NCBI GenBank assembly: GCA_031278075.1
Contig: JAITLE010000028.1
Coordinates: 1-17,066, forward strand
Reading direction: 5' to 3'
DNA length: 17,066 nt
DNA from: Bifidobacteriaceae bacterium
GTDB taxonomy: Bacteria; Actinomycetota; Actinomycetes; Actinomycetales; WQXJ01
Part shown: one piece after another, positions 1-6,072 of the stretch
Layout of the letters: each line of letters begins with the position of its first letter
Position numbering within the stretch: the stretch's first letter is position 1
The notes under the pieces: generated by a model
The model's database searches: none
Told to the model about the DNA's origin: nothing
What the model saw: only the letters and a program-made list of their open reading frames with translations
Program-made: the position numbers and the translations under genes

Positions 1-39
1 TTGGCTGGAGGAGCCCCACTCCCCCCCGGTTTGGGTGAC

Positions 40-78
40 GGGGGGGGGGGGCCGGAGCTACTAGCCCCCCCCCCCCCC
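40..78 (-). terminator. G/C homopolymer hairpin downstream of GH26 gene 1
   Basis: A run of 12 G (40-51) and a run of 14 C (65-78) face each other across a 13-base spacer. On the minus strand, about 35 bases after the stop codon of GH26 gene 1, the transcript would form a G-C stem of about 12 pairs. No U-tract follows, as with the other hairpins in this window. The role as terminator is inferred from position. Long homopolymers are also prone to assembly error, so the exact run lengths are uncertain. Confidence 0.5.
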
Positions 79-112
79 GCGGCGCTGATCGCGTGCTGTC
101 AGAACTCCACTC

Positions 113-2350
113 TCACAGGACCGTGACCGAGAACACGCCCCGGAAAGCGCCCGCGGGGGTGGTCGCCGGCGCCTTGAAGGACACCGCCCCACCGACTTGC
201 GCCACGCCACGGCTGGCGCCCGCTGGCGAGGTCGCGAGCAGGACGCCTGGGGTCTTGAAGCCCTCCGACCAAGCTGCCGCGCCAGGCCCGGCGGTCACCG
301 TCTGGCCTTCAGCGGCGGCTATGACCTGAGGCGCGATGCCGAAGACCTTGCCGTCCAGCGTCACCGGGCCTGTCACTGTGTCTCCCGCGACTATCGTCGC
401 GTCCCAGCCCACGCTGGCCCCGGGCCGCGTGTCCTCCACAGCGATTTGCGGCAGACTGCCCGCGCCCAGCCAGAACGCCTTGTCTGAGCTGAGGGACACC
501 TCGCCCAGGTCGAGGCTGTTCGAGGAGAACTCCAGGCCCAGACCGCCCGGGAACTCCGGCAACTCGATGTCCACGTCGATGTCGCCTTGCTCCTGGAAGT
601 AGTGCGGCGCCTCGTAGAAGTTCACCTCGCCGGCCATGACGATCTCGTCCGCGTAGTCGCCGGTGACGGGGTTGGCGTTGCCGGAGCCAGCCGACTGCCC
701 GCCGCGCCACGTCAACGCGTACGAGACATACTTCAGATTCGGGTACGCGCCCTCCTCCAAAGTCACGGGGTTGGACCCTGTGCCGGTGGTGCATTGGTTC
801 GCGAACCGGTCGTGGATCTCCTGGATCGCCGACGAGCCCTCAGTCATCGCGACCAGCTTCCCGTCAGCTCGCGCCATCTCCGCCACGTAGTCGAACGACG
901 AGCAGAACAGCTCAAGGATCTTGGCCTGCTGGCCGTTGTACGGGTGGTACGAGTGGCCGTTCAGCCCGCCGGACTCCCAATAGTTGTCGATGCCGTAGAC
1001 GTCGACGAACTCCTTGCCCGGGAAGCCCTGCTTCCACTTGTTGAGGAAGAAGGTCTTCCATCGGCCGTTGTCGATCCACTCGCGGAACTGTGTGTCCGCT
1101 GTGGTCCGAGCCCCGGTGACGGGGTCGAGGTCCAGCGGAACTCCCGAATTGTTCAGGGCGACCGGCTCGTTCCAGTGCGGCGACGAGGGGCTCCAGCCGG
1201 CTCCGGTCACCTCGGCGTAAGCGTCGGCCAGGTCCTGGTGGGCGGTCGTCTTGACGGCGGAACTCCAGTTCTTGGTGTCGATGTACTTGTCGAGCAGTGA
1301 GCGCACGCCGGTGGTGCCGAGGTCGTTGTACAGCCAGGACGGCTCGCCAAGGCGCGAGCGGTCGGGCGAGATCTCGTACAAGAAGTTGTGCACGCCGTGT
1401 TCCATCAGGTACGCCTGGCTCATCTTGTAGAGTTCGGCGAATTGGTCGTAGCTGATCGGCTGGAACTTCCGCTCCATGTCGTCGACGCCCCACCAGAACC
1501 AGTCGCCCGAGTGCTCGTGGTACGGACGCCACAGGATCGGCACCGGGGTGCCGCCGTTGGCGGCGGTGACTTCCTCGTTGAACGCGATGAGCGCGTCGAG
1601 CCGCGCGATGTAGCGGTTGTGCAGCTCCCCGCCGGGCAGCACCATCTCCGCGGCGGTGCCGTCGTGGCCGGCCCACATGCCTTCTTGGTAGAGGTTGGCG
1701 CTGTAGCCGCCGTAGGTCACGGGGTTGGTCTCATGCCACGAGATGGTCACGATGGAGCCGTGTTGGTAGCTTTCGGCCGCGAATTGGACCATGTCGTCCC
1801 AGCGCGCCCCGTCGATGTTCATCCCGTCATAGCCGTAGTACGGGCCACGCCCGTTGGACGGGTACTTCCCGGGACGCCCGTCCAGGGAGGCGGCGTCCAT
1901 CGCCCCATACTGCGAGAACTCGCCCTTCAGCTCCAAGTATCCGACGTCCAGGCCCTGGACGGCGGCGTGCTCGCCCCAGGCTTGTTTGGTCGCGGACATG
2001 TCCTCGTGGGTGATCTGCAAGCCGGTCACGGCGGTGGCCGTGGCCGCCACACCTGAGGTCCGGGCCACAGTGGCGATGCCGCCCGTGTATCCGGTCACCA
2101 TGTCGTCCTGCTTGCCGTACATCCAATAGTTGCCCGCCATGTAGTACATGTTCTGGAACAACGCGACCGTCTCCGGCGTCGCGTCCGGGTCGATCGGGTA
2201 GACCAGATCCGATTCCTGCGCGCCGCTCTCGATGGTGATCGGATCGGCTGACGCCGCGCTGGTGGTCAGGGCGAAGCCCGCCGCCGCCAGCCCGAACGCC
2301 GCCAGGGCCGCGATCGTCTTGCGTTTAGCTTTTTGGGGGGAAACGAACAC
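113..2350 (-). CDS. Secreted GH26 glycoside hydrolase with C-terminal WxL-like module (GH26-1)
   Basis: A 745-residue exported endo-glycanase, most likely a beta-mannanase or beta-1,3-xylanase of clan GH-A. The GTG start at 2350 is chosen because GGAGGAGG lies 7 bases upstream and the product then opens with a normal signal peptide (KAKRK, hydrophobic core, cleavage near ASA/DP at about residue 36). The open frame runs on upstream to 2659 but that part is not protein-like. The GH26 domain spans about 58-585. It contains RPYHEHSGDWFWWG with the predicted acid/base E279, and AMTEG with the predicted nucleophile E504. Residues 588-603 form an acidic motif (GDIDVDIELPEFPGG) that leads into a WxL-like module (about 604-745) with VEDTRPGASVGWDA and a terminal SVTVL. 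There is no sortase motif, so wall attachment would be non-covalent through the module. It is a paralogue of the gene at 6073-8340. Substrate is unproven. Confidence 0.9.
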   Translation of the reverse strand: MFVSPQKAKRKTIAALAAFGLAAAGFALTTSAASADPITIESGAQESDLVYPIDPDATPETVALFQNMYYMAGNYWMYGKQDDMVTGYTGGIATVARTSGVAATATAVTGLQITHEDMSATKQAWGEHAAVQGLDVGYLELKGEFSQYGAMDAASLDGRPGKYPSNGRGPYYGYDGMNIDGARWDDMVQFAAESYQHGSIVTISWHETNPVTYGGYSANLYQEGMWAGHDGTAAEMVLPGGELHNRYIARLDALIAFNEEVTAANGGTPVPILWRPYHEHSGDWFWWGVDDMERKFQPISYDQFAELYKMSQAYLMEHGVHNFLYEISPDRSRLGEPSWLYNDLGTTGVRSLLDKYIDTKNWSSAVKTTAHQDLADAYAEVTGAGWSPSSPHWNEPVALNNSGVPLDLDPVTGARTTADTQFREWIDNGRWKTFFLNKWKQGFPGKEFVDVYGIDNYWESGGLNGHSYHPYNGQQAKILELFCSSFDYVAEMARADGKLVAMTEGSSAIQEIHDRFANQCTTGTGSNPVTLEEGAYPNLKYVSYALTWRGGQSAGSGNANPVTGDYADEIVMAGEVNFYEAPHYFQEQGDIDVDIELPEFPGGLGLEFSSNSLDLGEVSLSSDKAFWLGAGSLPQIAVEDTRPGASVGWDATIVAGDTVTGPVTLDGKVFGIAPQVIAAAEGQTVTAGPGAAAWSEGFKTPGVLLATSPAGASRGVAQVGGAVSFKAPATTPAGAFRGVFSVTVL

Positions 2351-2723
2351 AGAGAAACCTCCTCCAATACGTGATGGGCGTTCCGGCCATTCGGCCGGGA
2401 CGCGTGAATTCAGAGCGAGCGAGATTCGCGCCGAATCAACCGTTCGCCATGCTTCGACGGTGGATGCGGCGCCACCGCCACTTCCGCCGCGTCGGCCCCG
2501 GGATAATGCGGGTCGCAGGCCAAAGGAAACGATGGGAAGAATCAACCCCAGCGCCTCATGACGGAACCCCCGAGACCTGTTCAGGGCCGCCGTCGCCCCC
2601 TCGCCGCGCGCTGACGGACCCGCAGGCCAGCGCATGAGTGGCAACGTCGTCACCTCCAACGGGGTCGTCTCGTCTTTGCGCGGCCTGGGGCACGATCACT
2701 CGTTGGCCGCACCCCAGCCGAAC

Positions 2724-2735
2724 TGAACCGTTCCA
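2724..2735. promoter_or_regulatory. Imperfect operator-like site (TGAACCGTTCCA)
   Basis: This site keeps the TGAACCG half of the palindrome found at 2846, but the second half is shifted by one base. It lies 123 bases from the perfect copy, much like the 126-base spacing of the two sites upstream of GH26-3. It is weaker than the other copies. Confidence 0.35.
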
Positions 2736-2845
2736 GCTTAGCCGACCATCCGCGGCGTCCACAAGGGTCCGCTGGAAATCTCTGAGCACGGCTCGACTCA
2801 CCGCCCGGCACGCCGCCGACCGCGCTCGCACGCGTCCGCAGTCAC

Positions 2846-2859
2846 ATGAACCGGTTCAT
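2846..2859. promoter_or_regulatory. Perfect 14-bp operator palindrome upstream of GH26-1
   Basis: ATGAACCGGTTCAT is a perfect palindrome whose core fits the LacI-family operator pattern AANCGNTT. The same 12-base core is exact at 8519-8530 and nearly exact at 13004-13015 and 12878-12889. It sits between the divergent GH26-1 and small-protein genes and could act on either. The regulator is not encoded in the window. Confidence 0.7.
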
Positions 2860-3065
2860 CGCATCGATCCCGGCGCTCCGGCCCACCCCGGCGCGGCGCG
2901 CCCCTCCGCCGAGCCTCCGCCCAGCCTCTCCCCAGCCTCCGCCCCGCCACCGCCCGCCGACGGCGGCCGCCGCCGGCCGCCGCCCGGCCGCCGTCGCCAT
3001 CCCCCGCCTCGGCGCGAGGCCAACGCGCCACGCCGCGGCGAAGTGCGGACAAGCCAGCCGGCAGG

Positions 3066-3095
3066 TTGTGGCTGTGTCATTTTCCCGCATATACT
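3066..3095 (+). promoter_or_regulatory. Promoter of the small MPRTG protein gene
   Basis: TTGTGG (3066-3071) and TATACT (3090-3095) are separated by 18 bases, in a locally AT-rich patch. This predicts transcription start near 3102 and a leader of about 55 bases. The hexamers are reasonable sigma70-type matches; the start is not measured. Confidence 0.5.
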
Positions 3096-3157
3096 TTTCC
3101 TAAGAGTCCAACACGATTCCACGCGAAGGCGCGTGCTGGCTGAAAGAAGGCGAACCG

Positions 3158-3544
3158 ATGCCCCAAATCGCACCCGACGCCAAGAGAAGACCGCTGCGGT
3201 TTGCGGCGATAGCGTTGGCGGCCGTCATCGTCGCGATCCCAGGACCGAGTTGGGCCGGCGACACAGATGAACTCGACGTCGAGATAGTCATCCCCGCTTT
3301 TTCGACGCAGGCTTCTCCGTCCGCCAGTTCGACCGGCGCCGACCCGGACGCCCCGTCCCGCACCGATGGGCCGCCCGCGCCGGCCACATCCACCGCGGGC
3401 GGCGGCCAAGGCGGCTCAATGCCACGGACCGGCGCGCAGATCCTCACGCCACTCCTCCTGGCCGCGCTCGCGATCGGCCTCGGCACATTGTCGCGGCGCC
3501 GCGCCGCGCGCGCGGGCGGCGCCACAGCCCGGCGCCGGGCCTGA
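3158..3544 (+). CDS. Small secreted protein with sortase-like MPRTG anchor (Csc small-subunit-like)
   Basis: A 128-residue exported protein. AAGAAGG lies 7 bases before the ATG. Residues 1-33 form a signal peptide (basic n-region KRRPLR, hydrophobic core, cleavage after SWA). The mature start DTDELDVEIVIPAF (35-48) matches the motif that precedes the WxL-like module in the three GH26 proteins of this window. A disordered P/S/T/G-rich spacer follows (49-87), then MPRTG (88-92), a hydrophobic segment (about 95-110) and an R-rich tail: the layout of a sortase substrate, but with M instead of L at the first motif position. In Firmicutes Csc clusters a small LPXTG protein accompanies WxL and DUF916 proteins, and I infer the same role here. 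No sortase gene is in the window. It is transcribed divergently from GH26-1 and convergently with the beta-propeller gene, 29 bases away. Confidence 0.8.
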   Translation: MPQIAPDAKRRPLRFAAIALAAVIVAIPGPSWAGDTDELDVEIVIPAFSTQASPSASSTGADPDAPSRTDGPPAPATSTAGGGQGGSMPRTGAQILTPLLLAALAIGLGTLSRRRAARAGGATARRRA

Positions 3545-3573
3545 ACCGCCTCGCCCGCCTTGGGCCAAGTCGC

Positions 3574-4944
3574 CTAGCCGAGCCGAGGCGCGTCGATCCG
3601 CGCCAGCGTCGTGTGCTCGGCCCCGATATAGCCCACAACGTCGGTGGTCCTGGTCGAAGCCGGGTCCGTGCCCGCCTGTGTCCAATACCAGCCGGCCAAG
3701 TACGGGTCTTCGACCACCCACGCCTCGGCGCCCGTCACCGGGTCCAGGCCGCTCACGCCAGCCGAGGTCCCCACCACCAAGCCGCCGCTCTCAGTCAAGA
3801 CGGCGGTCCGCACCGCGAGTCCGGCGCCACCCGCCCACGCCCAAAGGATCTCGCCGGTGTCCAAGCTCACCGCGCTGAGCCCCTCGCGACCAGTCGCGTA
3901 CAAGCTCGCCTCATCCCAGGTCTGGACAAGCCCGTGCGGCCAGGGCAACTCCCACGCCAGCTCCCCGGTCGCCGCGTCGTAGAGGCGTAACCGCTCGGAA
4001 TCGTCCATCACCGCGCAGAACTCGCCGCCCGCCGCCGCGAACGCGACCACCTGCGAGGCCATCCCGACGTCCAACACCAGCCGCCCAGTCCCGTCGGCCC
4101 CCGTGTAACTCGCCGGCGGCGCGGGCTCGTCGCCGTAGACCTGGCCCACCGCCAGCGCGCCTCCCGGGGTGAACGCCGCGACGCCGCACGCCGCCACCAG
4201 CACACGCCCATCCGCCAGGTCGACCGCGAATCGGTACGCCGCGAGCGCTATCCGGCCTTCGCCTGCGACCTGCTCGATCTCCACCCGGTACTCGGGGCTC
4301 TCCACGGGGCAGCCGTCGATCAGCACGTCGCGCGACCACCGCTGAACGCCCTCCGCCGAGAACGCGGTCACCACCGGGTCGAACCCGCGCATGCCGACAG
4401 CCACGACCGCGTCATCGGTCGCGTCGACGCCGAGCCATTGCACGCCAGCCTGGGACGCCCACGGCGCCGCGCCCACCTCGCCGGTCGCCGGGTCGATCGT
4501 GTGGACGGCGTCGTCCCACGCGCACAACAACGCGCCGCGCCACACCCGATCGGCGCAGAACATGTCTTCGGGGAGCGTCGGCTCGAGCGGCGTCGACGGC
4601 CCGGCGCCCGTCGCCGCGTCGAACGGCACGAAGACGGAGCCGGACTCCCCAGCGATGACGCGCGCCAGCCACGTGTCGCCGGCGCCGAACACCTGCGACA
4701 GCCAGGGGTTGTCACCGGTCACGAAGTCGCCGACCTCCCGCAGCCAAGTCGCCTCCCGCACCTCGGCTGGGCGGGGCGTCCCAGTGGACGATCCCGTGCC
4801 GTCGCCTTCGCCCCCCGCCGTCGTTTGGGCGGTCGTCGGGTCGGGCGACCCCCCGTCACTCAGGTGGTTGACCGCGGTGATGGCGGCGACGAGCGCCACC
4901 ACCGCGGCGGCCGCGGCCGCGGCCCACCCACCGCGCCGCGTCAC
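3574..4944 (-). CDS. Membrane-anchored PQQ-like beta-propeller protein
   Basis: A 456-residue protein of unknown function. The GTG at 4944 is chosen as start because it overlaps the stop of the upstream FKBP gene as GTGA, which implies translational coupling; the frame extends to 5178 only inside the FKBP gene. After VTRRGG comes one hydrophobic segment (about 7-24) without a lipobox, then a T/G-rich linker (31-60), then repeats typical of PQQ-like/quinoprotein propellers, for example FVPFDAATGA, HTIDPATGEVG, LYDAATGELAWELP, VSLDTGEILWAW and GLDPVTGAEAWV. Such D-x-x-T-G-x-x-x-W blades usually make a protein-interaction or scaffold surface, as in the outer-membrane assembly factor BamB. I see no enzymatic motif. 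Cysteines at 130, 141, 212, 253 and 310 could form disulfides outside the membrane. Pairing with an FKBP suggests a role in extracytoplasmic folding or quality control, which is inference. Confidence 0.8.
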   Translation of the reverse strand: MTRRGGWAAAAAAAVVALVAAITAVNHLSDGGSPDPTTAQTTAGGEGDGTGSSTGTPRPAEVREATWLREVGDFVTGDNPWLSQVFGAGDTWLARVIAGESGSVFVPFDAATGAGPSTPLEPTLPEDMFCADRVWRGALLCAWDDAVHTIDPATGEVGAAPWASQAGVQWLGVDATDDAVVAVGMRGFDPVVTAFSAEGVQRWSRDVLIDGCPVESPEYRVEIEQVAGEGRIALAAYRFAVDLADGRVLVAACGVAAFTPGGALAVGQVYGDEPAPPASYTGADGTGRLVLDVGMASQVVAFAAAGGEFCAVMDDSERLRLYDAATGELAWELPWPHGLVQTWDEASLYATGREGLSAVSLDTGEILWAWAGGAGLAVRTAVLTESGGLVVGTSAGVSGLDPVTGAEAWVVEDPYLAGWYWTQAGTDPASTRTTDVVGYIGAEHTTLARIDAPRLG

Positions 4945-5966
4945 CTGGCGTCCAAGATGTCGATCACGTAGACGAGGGTCGATCCCGGTGGGATGCCCTC
5001 CATCTCGATCTCCCCGAAGCCCAGGTCGGGCGGGATGATGAGCAACACCTGGCTGCCGACGGTTGATCCCAGCAGCCCGTCCAACAGGCCCGGCATGGTC
5101 TCGTCTCTGGCCAGACGCCAAGCCATCGAGGCCTCGTCCTCCCAGGTCGAATCGAACTCTGTCCCGTCCCACAGCCAACCGGTGAACTTGACCGTGACTG
5201 TCTGCCCCAGGACCACGCTCGGGCCGGCGCCCAAGATCAACGGCTCTGCCACCAGCTCGTGGGGGGCGACCCGGTCGCTCGGGATCGTCACGCTGGGCGC
5301 CCCGTTCGCCGCTAGTCGGACGGTGGGCAGCCCCGCTTTGGGCCGCAGAGCTTTGCCTTCGGCGCGGCTCGGCAGCTCGCGCGCCTCTATCACTGTGACA
5401 GCCATGAACATGGTGACCAGATTCGCGGCCAGCGTGGTTTGCGACGAGTCGATGGTCGCGAAGATGATGTCCGCGCCGACGCGGTTCCCGATCAACGCGC
5501 CGGCGAAGGTTTGCGACATGCCGGTCGGCTGCGCCGAGATGGTCTCCGGCGCGTCCTCGTCCCAGGTCGAGTAGGCCAGCTCACCGGTGTCGCCGAAGAA
5601 CATGGCGTAATGGAACGTCACTGAGTTCCCGGCCTCGATGATCTTCCCGGCGCCTTGGTCGACCACCCGCGCCACCGGCCCGGTGACTCCGAGCGGCGGC
5701 GCGAACGCGAGTCGCGGCGCGCCCTCGCCGCCGTCGAGCCAGACGATCTGCTCCAACGTCAGCGCGTCGGCCTCCGGGTCCGGCTCGATCGATGGGATGG
5801 CGGCGACGGTCGGGCTCGGCGTCGGCGCCGCTGAGGTCGGCGCCGCCGACGCCGGTGGAGCGGCCGTCGAGCCGGACGGCGGCGCGACGGACGGCGTGCT
5901 GCACGCGCCGACGCCGCACGCGACCGCGGCGCTCAGCGCCGCGACGCGGATGATTCGTCTCCGCAT
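4941..5966 (-). CDS. Tandem-FKBP peptidyl-prolyl isomerase lipoprotein
   Basis: A 341-residue lipoprotein that should catalyse proline cis-trans isomerisation outside the membrane. The ATG at 5966 is preceded by AGGAG, with an 11-base gap; the frame continues upstream to 6044 only through the GC hairpin region. The signal peptide MRRRIIR plus hydrophobic core ends in the lipobox VGAC, with C22 as the lipidated residue. A P/A/S/T linker follows (about 23-60). The first FKBP-like domain (about 94-197) keeps FHYAMFFGDTGELAYSTW but lacks the usual IPP loop and looks degenerate. The second (about 245-341) is canonical: VTVKFTGWLWDGTEFDSTW, LLIIPPDLGFGE and GIPPGSTLVYVIDIL. The gene overlaps the propeller gene by 4 bases (GTGA). 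It lies 106 bases downstream of GH26-2, behind a strong hairpin. A role in folding exported surface proteins is plausible but unproven. Confidence 0.9.
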   Translation of the reverse strand: MRRRIIRVAALSAAVACGVGACSTPSVAPPSGSTAAPPASAAPTSAAPTPSPTVAAIPSIEPDPEADALTLEQIVWLDGGEGAPRLAFAPPLGVTGPVARVVDQGAGKIIEAGNSVTFHYAMFFGDTGELAYSTWDEDAPETISAQPTGMSQTFAGALIGNRVGADIIFATIDSSQTTLAANLVTMFMAVTVIEARELPSRAEGKALRPKAGLPTVRLAANGAPSVTIPSDRVAPHELVAEPLILGAGPSVVLGQTVTVKFTGWLWDGTEFDSTWEDEASMAWRLARDETMPGLLDGLLGSTVGSQVLLIIPPDLGFGEIEMEGIPPGSTLVYVIDILDAR

Positions 5967-5992
5967 GTCTCGTTCCACTCCTAACGTATGAC

Positions 5993-6040
5993 GGTCCGGG
6001 CGCGCCGACCCCGCTCGTGCGGGGCCGGCGCGCCCGGACC
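5993..6040 (-). terminator. Strong GC hairpin between GH26-2 and the FKBP gene
   Basis: Two 22-base arms (5993-6014 and 6019-6040) pair with a single A-C mismatch around a 4-base loop, TCGT. The hairpin starts 33 bases after the GH26-2 stop codon in the direction of transcription. No U-tract follows, which is common for actinobacterial terminators. I find no good promoter between this hairpin and the FKBP start, so it may be an incomplete terminator that allows some read-through. Confidence 0.75.
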
Positions 6041-6072
6041 TCATGGTTGTTCCAGGTCAGGCGTGGCGCCTG

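Larger units (their letters stand above)
2351..3157. other. Divergent intergenic region between GH26-1 and the small MPRTG protein
   Basis: About 800 bases without a convincing gene on either strand. Open frames that cross it (such as 2638-3270) have low-complexity R/P/A-rich translations and no ribosome-binding site. It contains a perfect operator-like palindrome (2846-2859), a weaker copy (2724-2735), a promoter for the rightward gene (3066-3095) and the ribosome-binding site of the leftward gene. A weak leftward promoter can be drawn (TTGTGG at 2760-2765 and TAAGCT at 2735-2740 on the minus strand, 19-base spacer), but I do not trust it. The stretch 2880-3010 is very rich in CCG/CGC and I see no defined element in it. 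Confidence 0.6.

Noticed and set aside
2330..2340. C6A5 run in the first codons of GH26-1 as a programmed frameshift or phase-variable site
   Set aside because: It does not fit a slippery heptamer in the reading frame, and the runs are too short for strong slippage.
2434..2447. AACCGTT sequence as another operator copy
   Set aside because: It keeps only half of the palindrome and has poor symmetry, so it is not distinguishable from background.
2351..2659. N-terminal extension of GH26-1 to an ATG at 2659
   Set aside because: The added 103 residues would place a non-hydrophobic stretch before a normal signal peptide. The GTG at 2350 has an excellent ribosome-binding site.
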